Made by a program: the position numbers and the translations under genes. 64,000 nucleotides of DNA from Candidatus Woesearchaeota archaeon (GTDB lineage: Archaea > Nanobdellota > Nanobdellia > Woesearchaeales > DSVV01): positions 62,001-126,000 of the forward strand of contig JACPTB010000007.1 in NCBI GenBank assembly GCA_016192995.1, written 5' to 3'. The notes under the pieces were generated by a model. That model saw only the letters and a program-made list of their open reading frames with translations. It made no database searches and was not told the origin of the DNA. Numbering within the stretch: the first letter of the stretch is position 1; every line of letters begins with the position of its first letter. Positions 19,297 through 27,885 of this stretch are shown here, one piece after another.

Positions 19297-21633
19297 TTAA
19301 TAATTAAACAATGTCTTTTGTTTCTTTTTAGTTGTTAATTCATCGAAATTGGTATCAAAAAATACTAATACTGAATCTGCTATTGGCTTTAATTGTTTTT
19401 CAATATAATGATCGTAATCAATTTTGTTTTTTTGTTTTTGTATTGGTTCAGGGCCTTCAGTGGTGATAACATATTCTATAATTGTTGATTCTAATTCAGT
19501 ACCTAATAATCGCGCTGCTTTAACATGAGGGGGTGTTGTCTTGGTGTATTCTTTGACGTCTTTTCTGATTGCTTTTCTGTAGATTAATAACTTATCATGC
19601 TTTCCTTCTTTAACTTCTTTAACAAATTGTTTTACATATTCTTGAATTTCTTCATTCTTGAAAATTCGCTTTAAGATTTCCATTTGAAATTCTTTAGCTA
19701 AATCTGTCCAATCTCTTCTTACAAATTCCAATCCAGTAAATGTCATTTCTTCTTTTCCATCTTCTTCAAGAACAAGACCAGCGTATCTTTTTTTTGCCCC
19801 TAACTCTGAACCGCGTATTTTTGGAAGAATAAATTTCTTGAATACTTTGTCAAATTCTAGTTCTAAAAACGAAGGTCTATCGTATAAATCTTTAACTTTA
19901 CCTTCAAAATATTCATTAATAAAATCCTGTATCTTTAACGCAATTGTTTCTGCCTCTTGATAGTTGTCTGCTTTTGAGAGGACAAAAATGGAATCGGTAT
20001 CCCCATATACTACTTTATATCCCATTTCTTCTACGCGATCAGCTGTTTCTTTGACAATCTGCTGGCCAAAATGAGTAATTGCATTGCCTAATTCAATACT
20101 GTAAAATCTGCAATGAGGGTTGGCTAAGCATCCAAAAAAAGAATTCATCGTGATTTTAATAGCATAACTTGCAACATCATCTTTTCTCTTTTTTGCTTCA
20201 TCCCTCATCCGCCATAATCTCTCGATAATCATCGGTAAAATACCATTTTCATTTCTAAATCTCGCACCATTAGGTGCAAGAATGGTGCCGTTTTTATCAA
20301 ATGAATAAGGGTCAATATTAAATGTTCTAATAATACTTGGATACAGACTTTTGAAGTCAAGGACGATAATAAATTCATAAATTCCAGGATCAGGATCACG
20401 GACAAAACCACCTTTAATCCGTTCTTCTCTATCAGAGAACGATGCGGTTGGGCAAACGAGCAGTCTCTTCATAGTTTCCCGCAGGTAGAGATTATCCAAT
20501 GATGCAATTGAAGAGCTCACGCGATCAGGCTGCATCCCTGTTAATAGTGAACGCTGAATGGTCAAATTAAGGAGATTCTTTTTCTCAAGGATTTCTATTA
20601 CTAATCGAGTATCTTCTTGATTATAAACAGCAAGCCGTTCTTTGTCATGCTGATACATGGTTTCTATTTCCAGTCTTTTGTTAATGAATTGCTCTGTTTT
20701 TTTTCTTCCAAGAATTTCTCCTGCTGCAGTATCGAGTTTATAATCATTTAATTTAATAAATGCTCCTTTTAACAATTCAATTCCATCTAATACTTGTCTT
20801 CCTGCAACATCTGCATCCGAGCTTTTGAAAAAATCATCATATATCTTAATTGTTGAAGCCCATTCTGCTCTTCCTAATATAAATGGAATTTTATATTTAT
20901 CAGCTTGCTTTTTAATTACTGCGAGATCAAAATCAATAATATTCCAGCCAGTGATGAAATCAGGGTCAATAGTTTTTATTCTTTCAAAAAATGTTTCAAG
21001 CAAGGTCTTCTCATCTTTGCATACGGTTACTTTTGTTGTTGATGTTACTTCTTTAGCGCTTACCATTAATACTTCGGATAGCTCAGCTAGTTCATTTTTT
21101 ACATACCATGCAATCGAATAAATTTCAGAAGCATCGCCTTTTGTTTCAATGTCAATAGATAATGTTTTGAGTTTCACTTCATAATGTTCTGTCTGAGTTA
21201 ATGCAGGTTCTTCATAAATTCTGCTGACAAAATGGCCTTGTTTGAAGTTGCCTTCAATGTTCATAATTCCTTTAATGCCTTTATCGATCATAAATCTATA
21301 CGGAAATCTGATATCAGCTTCGTAGCAAACAATTGTATTTTCGTTGAAGAGTTTTCTTAATTCTGGAACTTCTTTGGGAATATTAAGAATAATCTTTACT
21401 ACCTCTTCTCCCTGGAAATTTTTGAAACAAGGCAATGGTTCTTCAACTTCAAATTTACTTGCACCCTTGCCTAATTCCTGCGCTTTGTTGAGATCGGTTT
21501 TTTTAATCCAAAAATAAGGCTTGAAAAGATTAATCGTTAAGAAAGACTCTCCATTTTCTAATCTTCCAAATAAATAAACATATGCTTTATTTTCTATTAT
21601 TCTATACGTTGGGTATACGACAAATCCATGCAT
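19297..21633 (-). CDS. polB: Family-B DNA polymerase (replicative, with 3'-5' exonuclease)
   Basis: This is a 778-residue archaeal PolB. The exonuclease domain contains SIDIETKG (about residues 158-165) and WNIIDFDL. The polymerase domain contains DFKSLYPSII (motif A, about 425-434), the fingers region around ASYAIKITMNSFFGC (motif B), and YGDTDSIFV (motif C, about 542-550), with all catalytic Asp present. The C-terminus QKTLFNY resembles a PIP box for binding the PCNA clamp. No intein is present, unlike many archaeal polB genes. A mobile element lies just upstream of the start. Confidence 0.95.
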   Translation of the reverse strand: MHGFVVYPTYRIIENKAYVYLFGRLENGESFLTINLFKPYFWIKKTDLNKAQELGKGASKFEVEEPLPCFKNFQGEEVVKIILNIPKEVPELRKLFNENTIVCYEADIRFPYRFMIDKGIKGIMNIEGNFKQGHFVSRIYEEPALTQTEHYEVKLKTLSIDIETKGDASEIYSIAWYVKNELAELSEVLMVSAKEVTSTTKVTVCKDEKTLLETFFERIKTIDPDFITGWNIIDFDLAVIKKQADKYKIPFILGRAEWASTIKIYDDFFKSSDADVAGRQVLDGIELLKGAFIKLNDYKLDTAAGEILGRKKTEQFINKRLEIETMYQHDKERLAVYNQEDTRLVIEILEKKNLLNLTIQRSLLTGMQPDRVSSSIASLDNLYLRETMKRLLVCPTASFSDREERIKGGFVRDPDPGIYEFIIVLDFKSLYPSIIRTFNIDPYSFDKNGTILAPNGARFRNENGILPMIIERLWRMRDEAKKRKDDVASYAIKITMNSFFGCLANPHCRFYSIELGNAITHFGQQIVKETADRVEEMGYKVVYGDTDSIFVLSKADNYQEAETIALKIQDFINEYFEGKVKDLYDRPSFLELEFDKVFKKFILPKIRGSELGAKKRYAGLVLEEDGKEEMTFTGLEFVRRDWTDLAKEFQMEILKRIFKNEEIQEYVKQFVKEVKEGKHDKLLIYRKAIRKDVKEYTKTTPPHVKAARLLGTELESTIIEYVITTEGPEPIQKQKNKIDYDHYIEKQLKPIADSVLVFFDTNFDELTTKKKQKTLFNY

Positions 21634-21677
21634 ATTAAAAGAAAATGATTGGTTATTAATAACTGTTTTGGGTTATT

Positions 21678-21877
21678 GTACGTAATAAGTCTTCTATGGT
21701 TTTATTAAAAATCACTATTTTTAATCCCTGAGATCCTTCGGATTCAGGTAGCGCCGGTTCAGCTTTTCAAGCAAATTTCAATTGGATTTTTCTCTCTGGC
21801 ACTCCGAAAAATCCTCATAGTAAATATAAGAAAAGCTTCACAAAAGTAGGCGCTAAAACCCCAGACTTATTACGTAC
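21678..21877 (+). mobile_element. Palindromic MITE-like element, GTACGTA-end type with extra hairpin module
   Basis: This 200-bp copy has the standard ends, core hairpin and an 8-bp target duplication (GGGTTATT / AGGTTATT, 7 of 8). Compared with the 154-bp form, the left GGTTTT|AGCGCC arm carries about 46 extra bases that fold into two hairpins: ATTAAAAAT...ATTTTTAAT, and CCTGAGATCC-TTCG-GATTCAGG. The same extra module is in the copy at 41348. The end of the element supplies the stop codon of the exonuclease gene. Confidence 0.92.
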
Positions 21878-22625
21878 AGGTTATTAATATCTTTTTTTTC
21901 AATTCTTTATAACAGTATTCTGCAAGTGGCTTGAGATTAATAGTATCCTCATTGTTGTATTCAACTAGTCTGTTAAGATACTCTTCTCTTCCTGAAGCTA
22001 TGTATGCGCGCCAAAGGTCAATTGCATGATCTCCTCCATAACCTTTCAGGTGCAATGGCCGGTGAATATTGAGTTTTTCTTCTATATGTTTTAAACCACC
22101 GGTTAAATCTAATTTTGCACAACAATGACGAAGATCTATATGAGGAATATTTGGGATCATATTTGGAGCAAATTTCTCCAGCATTGGAAGATCAAATGTT
22201 GAGCCATTAAATGTAATGATTAGCTTGTATGGCTGAAGCACTTTTTTAATCAATTCAGGATAAAGGCTCTTTCCTTTGATGAGGGTTTTTGTTTCATAAC
22301 CATCATAAACACCTACCACTGTGATGTAGCCGTTTTGACCTGAAGTTTCAATATCCAAAAAACAAGCATCCTCTTTAAAATGCTCGTACAAGCGCCAGGT
22401 TTCTGTTGTTGGCAATAGTGGACGGAAGAATTCTGCATTATACTCATGCAACTGGTTAATAGCCTGCTTTAAAAATCTGTCAAAAAATTGTTTTTTTTCA
22501 CTGCTGATTAAAGGAATTTTCTGCGCTCGCATAAAATCCTGCCATGTGTTAATATGAGCTTTCCATAGTTCTTGCTCTTTTTTAGCTCCTACTTTGGGCA
22601 ATATTATGAATGATTTTTCTATCAT
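21870..22625 (-). CDS. YprB-like RNase H-fold 3'-5' exonuclease
   Basis: This is a 251-residue DEDD-type nuclease. FLDIETSG (about residue 88) supplies the Asp-Glu pair, ITFNGSTFDLPML the second Asp, and YNNEDTINL the C-terminal Asp, as in RNase_H_2/YprB domains. The N-terminal 80 residues look helical. It likely acts in DNA or RNA processing. The last codons (TGT ACG TAA) come from the end of a mobile element. Without the insertion the frame would read ILITQNSY and stop, so the insertion changed only the final few residues. Confidence 0.8.
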   Translation of the reverse strand: MIEKSFIILPKVGAKKEQELWKAHINTWQDFMRAQKIPLISSEKKQFFDRFLKQAINQLHEYNAEFFRPLLPTTETWRLYEHFKEDACFLDIETSGQNGYITVVGVYDGYETKTLIKGKSLYPELIKKVLQPYKLIITFNGSTFDLPMLEKFAPNMIPNIPHIDLRHCCAKLDLTGGLKHIEEKLNIHRPLHLKGYGGDHAIDLWRAYIASGREEYLNRLVEYNNEDTINLKPLAEYCYKELKKKILITCT

Positions 22626-22698
22626 TATAGCTTTTAAGCTATAATATATAGATTATATGTTTTCTCTTTCATATTTTATAATATTTATAAGAACAAAG

Positions 22699-22750
22699 TA
22701 TATAAAGTATTTTTATAAAGTGGATTACAGAGCAGTTATTGCTCTGTAAT
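22699..22750 (+). promoter_or_regulatory. TATA box followed by 5'-terminal mRNA hairpin
   Basis: GTATATAAAG (22699-22708) should place the transcription start near 22724. Exactly there begins a perfect 11-bp stem (ATTACAGAGCA, loop GTTAT, complement ending at 22750). The mRNA would therefore start with a stable hairpin, followed by AAGGTGT and the start codon. Confidence 0.5.
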
Positions 22751-22776
22751 CATATTGAAGTAGAAGGTGTATAGTG

Positions 22777-23061
22777 ATGATGGAACTTGGTGGAAACATT
22801 AAATTAGACGGATTTTCTGACTTAAAACCAGCTGATCTTGTTATTGCAAAGAAGCTTATAGGCAATCATGTTAAAGAGATTTGCGATGCTCATCAGGATT
22901 TTAAAGATATTACGGTTAGCTTAAAACCACTTGATAATAAAAGCTATGAATTGCAAACATTGCTTCTTCTTGATAAAGAATATAAATCCAATGCTGTAGA
23001 ACCAAATCTATATTTTGCTTTAGATAAAGCATTTAAAGCATTGCATCAACAAATACGATAA
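22777..23061 (+). CDS. Small HPF/RaiA-like protein (putative)
   Basis: This 94-residue protein has a strand-helix-strands-helix pattern: NIKLDGFSDL, helix LVIAKKLIGNHVKEI, strands ITVSLK and YELQTLLLL, then helix LYFALDKAFKALHQQI. It resembles the protein at 14235 in layout and in the opening I-x-(L/F)-x-G-x-x-(D/E)-L pattern, and both resemble ribosome-associated hibernation proteins. The start is one of two consecutive ATGs after AAGGTGT. The mRNA probably begins with an 11-bp hairpin. Function is inferred from fold pattern only. Confidence 0.55.
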   Translation: MMELGGNIKLDGFSDLKPADLVIAKKLIGNHVKEICDAHQDFKDITVSLKPLDNKSYELQTLLLLDKEYKSNAVEPNLYFALDKAFKALHQQIR

Positions 23062-23064
23062 CTT

Positions 23065-23613
23065 CTAAACAAAAAGTTGTAAAAATCTGTTAACTTCATC
23101 ACGCAAATCAAACAGTGTTTTTGTATTTATAATCATATGATCTGCCATAACAATTGGTCCGGCTTGATTAAGCTTTTCAATTTGACTTATATCGCGGCTT
23201 ATAGCTTCTTCCTGAGTTAATGGTCGTATTGATCTTGTGTTTAATCTCACATGCCGCACTGCTGGTGGAGCATACAGTCCAAGCACGATAAGATGTTCAT
23301 TAAATCTTTCTTTTAAAAAAAGATATTCTTCCCAACTGTACATGCCATCAATAACTACATGGCTTGTTTGAATAGATTTTTCAATACGCTCAAGATTTAA
23401 TTTTGCATAACCTGCATTGCCTTCTTTTTTTCTCAAGAATTCTCGTATTCGTCTTTCATTTTCTTCATTATGTTCAAGATTGTTTTTTTTGATATGTTCA
23501 TCAGTGATATCGCCAAATCTGATTCGGTAAAATCCTGCTAATTCAATAAATCGAGAAGCTTCAGTTTTTCCTGAACCTGGCATCCCAACAATAGCAACAA
23601 TTTTGTACTGCAT
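23065..23613 (-). CDS. P-loop nucleotide kinase (AAA_18/dephospho-CoA kinase-like)
   Basis: This is a 182-residue P-loop kinase. Walker A is IVGMPGSGKTEAS near the N-terminus, a helical lid contains several Arg, and VVIDGMYSWEEY looks like the Walker B/substrate region. This resembles archaeal adenylate-kinase-like and dephospho-CoA kinase-like proteins of unknown substrate. I chose the ATG at 23613 because a TATTTAAAG TATA-like box lies about 25-30 bases upstream. The longer frame would start inside a mobile element. The 3' end abuts the convergent HPF-like gene. Confidence 0.7.
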   Translation of the reverse strand: MQYKIVAIVGMPGSGKTEASRFIELAGFYRIRFGDITDEHIKKNNLEHNEENERRIREFLRKKEGNAGYAKLNLERIEKSIQTSHVVIDGMYSWEEYLFLKERFNEHLIVLGLYAPPAVRHVRLNTRSIRPLTQEEAISRDISQIEKLNQAGPIVMADHMIINTKTLFDLRDEVNRFLQLFV

Positions 23614-23653
23614 ATCTCTGAAAAACAATCCAGCTTTAAATAGCTTATCCATC

Positions 23654-23815
23654 GGTTCTGTCCCGAATCTCGGCATAGCCTCGGTTTTGGTGCTGTGATT
23701 ATCTCACTTGTTTATAAGAAGGAAAAAATTCCCATTGGAATTTCCTTTTTTCTCGATTATTTATTCTTAAGATAATCACCAGTATGGCACCAAAAACTTC
23801 ATTCGGGACAGAACC
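23654..23815 (+). mobile_element. Palindromic MITE-like element, GGTTCTGTCCC-end type
   Basis: This is a 162-bp element with perfect 15-bp ends GGTTCTGTCCCGAAT and complement. The left arm carries CTCGGCATAGCCTCGGTTTT, also present in the elements at 34398 and 50400. The central hairpin differs (GGAAAAAATTCC-CATT-GGAATTTCC). The 8-bp target duplication is TATCCATC / TATTCATC (7 of 8). It lies between two divergent genes. Confidence 0.85.
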
Positions 23816-23859
23816 TATTCATCACAATCCATATATAGTACCATTACTTATCTATTCTT

Positions 23860-24576
23860 ATGAAAGGCGTATTCATTATGGTTGATGGATTGGATGGCAG
23901 TGGTAAAGGCACTATTGTTACTGCGTTAAAAGAGCATCTTGAACAGCAGGGAAAATCAGTCTTTGACTTGCGCGAGTTCTGGCAACTTAAAAATGAAATT
24001 CCTACAGAACAAATGCTCGCTGATTATCAAGTCATTATTAGCTCAGAGCCAACGCATTCGATGATTGGCAAGGTTATACGTGAAGAAATTATTCAAGAAA
24101 ATGGACGAGAGTACTCTGGCTTAAGCACAGCTCATGCTTTTTCCTTAGACCGGGAAATTCTCTATAAAAAATTGATCATACCTAGCTTGCAATCAGGAAA
24201 AATAATTATTCAAGAGCGAGGTGTTATTACTTCTCTTGTTTATCAACCTGTCCAGCATGAAAAATTATCTTTGATGGAAATTATCAACTTGCCTGGCAAC
24301 AAATTAGCTTTAAAACATGCACCTCATCTGTTAATCGTTACTGTTGTGGATCCTGATACTAGCATGAAGCGATTAGATAATCGATCTAAGAAAGATAATG
24401 CTATATTTGAAAAAATTGTTTTTCAGCGAAAAATTGCTGAACGCTATCAAAGTGACTGGCTTAAGAAGTTGTTCGAAAGCCATGGAAGCAAAGTCGTTTA
24501 TCTTGACACGAATACTGATGATATCTCAGGAACCTGCAACAAAGCTATACAATTGGTTGCTGAAGTTCTTGCATAA
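23860..24576 (+). CDS. tmk: Thymidylate kinase
   Basis: This 238-residue enzyme phosphorylates dTMP to dTDP. Walker A is DGLDGSGKGT (about residues 9-18). EPTHSMIGKVIRE and the DR(E) region (SLDREILYKKLI) match the substrate-binding parts of the family, and a lid follows around RLDNRSKKDN. It sits near dUTPase, so dTTP supply genes cluster here. The 3' end overlaps the convergent radical-SAM-like gene by 32 bases. Confidence 0.88.
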   Translation: MKGVFIMVDGLDGSGKGTIVTALKEHLEQQGKSVFDLREFWQLKNEIPTEQMLADYQVIISSEPTHSMIGKVIREEIIQENGREYSGLSTAHAFSLDREILYKKLIIPSLQSGKIIIQERGVITSLVYQPVQHEKLSLMEIINLPGNKLALKHAPHLLIVTVVDPDTSMKRLDNRSKKDNAIFEKIVFQRKIAERYQSDWLKKLFESHGSKVVYLDTNTDDISGTCNKAIQLVAEVLA

Positions 24577-25306
24577 TCTCAATTCTCAATTGCGGATAAT
24601 TCCGTAAACATACTTCACGCAAATCTTCGAGAAATTGATCTGAAGGAGGATTTAGCGCTTGAAACCGCTTATCCATGAGTTTTTCAGCGTTTGTAAATTT
24701 CTTTAACTTCCAAATGCAGTCAATATCCTTTAATTCTTTTGCTATCTCCAGCACATCTTCTTTTTTATAAAGCAATGTTGGAATAATTGTTGTTCTTATT
24801 TCAAGAGGAATATTTGCACTCTTTGTTATCTCTAATGTTTTTTTAATATCATGTATGATTGTTTCAGAAGTGATAAAAAAACTTCTTGACTTTGTTATTT
24901 TTTCAAAGAGTTCAGGTACAAAAGTACTATTTAGATTAATTATCAAAAAATCAATTAATTTTTCTTCAAAAAGAGCTTTGATGATATCGGGCTTTGTTCC
25001 ATTTGTTTCTAAACCACATTTTAAATTTTTCTCTTTAATTATTTTAGCAATACTCAACAGCGCTAGTCTCTGCAAACATGGTTCTCCACCAGTTAGTATT
25101 ACGGTATCCATGCCAACTGCTTGTGTTTCAATTTCTCTTTTAATTTCTTTAATATCTTTTGCAAATATCTCATTATTAATAGTGTTCAAATTCTTGTCAG
25201 CTAGCCATCCAGCGTTAAAATTAGATCCAGAAAAATATACTGCTAAGCACATATGTTCTGACCACTCCACATTAATAGGAATGATCTCTTTGATATATGC
25301 CAGCAT
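24545..25306 (-). CDS. NrdG/QueE-like radical SAM protein lacking its iron-sulfur cysteines
   Basis: This 253-residue protein has the overall pattern of the anaerobic ribonucleotide reductase activase / QueE-type radical SAM family, including VILTGGEPCLQ (the GGEP SAM-binding motif, about residue 88) and LETNGTKPD. Where the family has C-x3-C-x2-C (as in SGCNxxCxxC), this protein reads SGSNFNAGWLAD: all three cluster cysteines are replaced by Ser, Ala and Leu or neighbours. It therefore should not bind the 4Fe-4S cluster. It may be a pseudoenzyme with a binding role or a decaying gene. The frame is fully open. It follows a 30-residue ORF and dUTPase in the same direction. Confidence 0.7.
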   Translation of the reverse strand: MLAYIKEIIPINVEWSEHMCLAVYFSGSNFNAGWLADKNLNTINNEIFAKDIKEIKREIETQAVGMDTVILTGGEPCLQRLALLSIAKIIKEKNLKCGLETNGTKPDIIKALFEEKLIDFLIINLNSTFVPELFEKITKSRSFFITSETIIHDIKKTLEITKSANIPLEIRTTIIPTLLYKKEDVLEIAKELKDIDCIWKLKKFTNAEKLMDKRFQALNPPSDQFLEDLREVCLRNYPQLRIEIMQELQQPIV

Positions 25307-25315
25307 AAGAAACCC

Positions 25316-25408
25316 TCATTCTTCCTCTTTTTTTTCTTCTTCAACATTTTCCTCATCAAATGTCTCAAGTTTTTTTGTATTCTTGCTTGCGTTGTAGCTT
25401 ATTGCCAT
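25316..25408 (-). CDS. 30-residue acidic peptide
   Basis: A short ORF begins with ATG 25408, with AGAGG about 8 bases upstream. The product has a basic first half and a Glu/Lys-rich acidic tail. Its TGA overlaps the GAGGG ribosome binding site of the radical-SAM-like gene, suggesting coupling. No family is known to me; support is position and ribosome binding site only. Confidence 0.4.
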   Translation of the reverse strand: MAISYNASKNTKKLETFDEENVEEEKKEEE

Positions 25409-25441
25409 GCTGTTGCCTCTTTTTTTGTTATTGTTTTCTTT

Positions 25442-25873
25442 TTATTTTCTTCCTGTACTGCCGAATCCTCCTTCTCCTCGTGTTGAATCGGGCAAGATTT
25501 CAGATTCTTCTACTTCAACAATTTCTACTTTGTTAATAACTATTTGAGCAATTCTTTCAGCTCTTTTAACGTGAAATGCTTCTTTTCCATGGTTAATGAG
25601 AATTGCTGCGATTTCTCCCCGATAACCACAATCAACGGTTCCTGGCGTGTTGACGATAGAAATGCCGTGCTTTGCAGCCAATCCACTCCGCGGGCGAACT
25701 TGGACTTCATAGCCAAAAGGCACTGCAATTTTTAATCCCGTAGGCACCATTTTAAATTGACCAGGTTCGAGAACAACGTCTTCTCTGCTGTAAATATCCA
25801 TGCCTGCGTCTCCGTCATGCTTATAATGAGGAATAGGCAGCTCTTTGTCAAGTCTTGTGATAAGCACTTTCAT
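25442..25873 (-). CDS. dut: dUTP diphosphatase
   Basis: This 143-residue trimeric dUTPase converts dUTP to dUMP. All five motifs are visible: GDAGMDI, RPRSGLA, NTPGTVDCGYRGE, ERIAQIV, and the flexible C-terminal TRGEGGFGSTG. I chose the ATG at 25873 because GGGGTGA stands 5 bases upstream. It is placed with a 30-residue ORF and the radical-SAM-like gene, near tmk on the other strand. Confidence 0.95.
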   Translation of the reverse strand: MKVLITRLDKELPIPHYKHDGDAGMDIYSREDVVLEPGQFKMVPTGLKIAVPFGYEVQVRPRSGLAAKHGISIVNTPGTVDCGYRGEIAAILINHGKEAFHVKRAERIAQIVINKVEIVEVEESEILPDSTRGEGGFGSTGRK

Positions 25874-25973
25874 ATCTTTCACCCCATTAATTGCTGCAGT
25901 AAGTTGTTTTATAAAGAATGTTGCATTTCAATGTATAGGTTGTATTGGTATATTATTATTATTATTTATATTG

Positions 25974-26450
25974 TTAAAACCCAATCAATGGAGCAATATT
26001 TTCACTGACAATATTTTTTGTTTGCGCATCAATCTTTATGTTTAAAGTTTTGAATGATTCTGTAATGAAGGTGATGTTGTATATTATTCCACAACCTTCC
26101 AATTCTTGGAGAATAACAATTTCTTTGTTAACCAGTTCATTCTTGTACTTTTCTTTTTGACATTGAATTGCGATATCAAATGCGTCATCCATACTAAGCT
26201 TTACTTTTTTTAAGTCTAATAAATGTATTGTGGTGCTCTGCTTAAATGGTTTTTCTTCAACTACCTTTTTAACTTCGTTTTTTGTGTTAAATGCTGCTAA
26301 TAAATCAGTTTCAGCATTGTAATAACCTACATCAATACCATTGCCTGTCATAAAAAAAATATGGACTAAATAGGCTTTTGGGTTGTTTTTTTGATAGAGC
26401 TTAAATTCTTTAGAATCATGTACTTTTTTTAATGTTTCAGCAATATCCAT
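25974..26450 (-). CDS. Hypothetical protein, 158 residues
   Basis: I do not recognise this protein. It is a soluble alpha/beta protein with an N-terminal helix and alternating strands (KAYLVHIFFMT, TIHLLDL, IIYNITFIT, TLNIKIDAQT). The strand pattern and the ending resemble PepSY-like domains, but no diagnostic motif is present. It lies after the citryl-CoA lyase gene in the same direction with a 22-base gap, so it is probably co-transcribed. Confidence 0.65.
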   Translation of the reverse strand: MDIAETLKKVHDSKEFKLYQKNNPKAYLVHIFFMTGNGIDVGYYNAETDLLAAFNTKNEVKKVVEEKPFKQSTTIHLLDLKKVKLSMDDAFDIAIQCQKEKYKNELVNKEIVILQELEGCGIIYNITFITESFKTLNIKIDAQTKNIVSENIAPLIGF

Positions 26451-26472
26451 GCTCTTTTGAAAGTAGGGATAT

Positions 26473-27234
26473 TTATAACTTTTTTCTTATCATTCCTGTA
26501 TATTCGTATTCTTCAGGTGACAATCTTCTCAATGTTTTTTGTTTCCCTTCTTCAATACAATGAGCTGCTAATCCTGCCACTCGTGGTATGATGAATAATG
26601 CTTTCCCCATTTCAGGCTGAAAGCCAAGGTCTAAAGCGACAGCAGCATTAATACCATCAATATTCAAGGGAATTTTAATGCCTTTTTGTTTTTCTATCTC
26701 TTTTTCCATTTCTACAGCAAATGAAACATATTTGCTGATTGCTTTTTGTTTTTTAAGGACTTCAAGAATAGCTGTTGTTCTTGGATCTGAACCTTTGCAT
26801 ATTTTATGTCCAAAACCATAGAGTAGTTTTTTATTTTTTAAAGCATCTGCGACTATTTCTTTTGCTGTTTTGTTTTGTTCTATAGCACTTTTTATCATTT
26901 CCATTGCTTGTTCTAATGCTCCTCCATGAAGATCACCTTGCGCTAGTATTCCTGCAGCGATGCTCGTGTTTAAAGGATTGCCGCATGAACGAACTGTTCT
27001 TGCAACTGTTGTTGAAGGAGTGCCTATGCCATGATCAATGGTGGCAACAAGGATTGTGTTGAAAATTAATTCTTCTTTTTTTGAAGGAAGTTTTCCCTGT
27101 AACATGAGAAATATGGCTTGGGTGAAATTCAGTTTTTGAATCATATCAGTTAATTTGTACCCATGAATGATGAGTTCATTGTCTACTTGTCCTGATATAT
27201 TGGTTTTCCATACTTTTTCTTTTTGTTCTGGCAT
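26473..27234 (-). CDS. Citryl-CoA lyase / short citrate synthase-like protein
   Basis: This 253-residue protein has only the part of the citrate synthase fold found in citryl-CoA lyase and in the C-terminal domain of ATP-citrate lyase. Full citrate synthases are about 370-430 residues. Conserved catalytic-region motifs are GDLHGGALEQ, GFGHKICKGSDPR and NIDGINAAVALDLG. It should cleave citryl-CoA to acetyl-CoA and oxaloacetate, or the reverse. The nearby acyl-CoA ligase subunits (28216-30329) could form the citryl-CoA synthetase half of a two-step citrate cleavage. The substrate direction is inference. Confidence 0.75.
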   Translation of the reverse strand: MPEQKEKVWKTNISGQVDNELIIHGYKLTDMIQKLNFTQAIFLMLQGKLPSKKEELIFNTILVATIDHGIGTPSTTVARTVRSCGNPLNTSIAAGILAQGDLHGGALEQAMEMIKSAIEQNKTAKEIVADALKNKKLLYGFGHKICKGSDPRTTAILEVLKKQKAISKYVSFAVEMEKEIEKQKGIKIPLNIDGINAAVALDLGFQPEMGKALFIIPRVAGLAAHCIEEGKQKTLRRLSPEEYEYTGMIRKKL

Positions 27235-27308
27235 TTTCTTTTATAGATTAATCTTATTTATAAAGTTAATCAGATACATTTAAATAATCTTCTTCATTTG
27301 AGAAGAAC

Positions 27309-27488
27309 ATGGCAAAATCATCGGATAAAGTTGCATTGGTTGTCTTTGTTATTGGTGTCATTATTTATTTTTTTGGGATATATATCCCTATTTTTAATAC
27401 TCTTTTTAACTCAGCATATTTTGGTATAATGCTTATGATTTTTGGAATGGTTTATTTTATTTTACCGAGGGTAGCCAAATGGCTTTAG
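27309..27488 (+). CDS. Small two-helix membrane protein, 59 residues
   Basis: This ORF encodes two hydrophobic segments (about residues 8-26 and 34-52) with short charged ends. It starts about 30 bases after CATTTAAATAA, a TATA-like box, and overlaps the start of the next membrane protein gene by 10 bases, indicating a coupled pair. No family is recognised. Confidence 0.6.
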   Translation: MAKSSDKVALVVFVIGVIIYFFGIYIPIFNTLFNSAYFGIMLMIFGMVYFILPRVAKWL

Positions 27489-27856
27489 AAGATATTTTTA
27501 CTTCTTCTATTCTTGAGTGGAAATCTTTAATTTTACTGCTTCATATTCTTGGTGTAGGTTACGTTGGATTATCCTTTATAGAATGGCGACGTGAAAGTGG
27601 GCGTATTTATGATGTACCTTTATTTGATAAATTCATAAGATCTATGTTATTAGGCTTTCTTACTTTCTATCTTTTATTATCTATTCTTAACATCCAAATT
27701 ATCAATGATAAGGATGTTTTAGCTTTGATCGGTGGCAAATATGGTCTACTTGTTTTTGTAATAGATGTTTTAATATGCATTGGAATTAGTTATGGAATAC
27801 ATCTTCTCTTTTATTATTTGCCAAAGATTGACATAACTATTCATAAAAAACTATAA
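27479..27856 (+). CDS. Membrane protein, 125 residues
   Basis: This encodes four hydrophobic segments (about residues 14-32, 46-68, 77-97 and 100-118) with few charged loops. The start is preceded by GAGGGT, and it overlaps the preceding 59-residue membrane ORF, so the two likely act together. The family is unknown to me. Confidence 0.65.
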   Translation: MALEDIFTSSILEWKSLILLLHILGVGYVGLSFIEWRRESGRIYDVPLFDKFIRSMLLGFLTFYLLLSILNIQIINDKDVLALIGGKYGLLVFVIDVLICIGISYGIHLLFYYLPKIDITIHKKL

Positions 27857-27885
27857 TTAAAATCATTATTATAAATCCTACTGTT

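Noticed and set aside
23614-23676. Longer start for the P-loop kinase at 23676
   Set aside because: The added residues come from the end of a mobile element and cross a TATA-like box; ATG 23613 is better.
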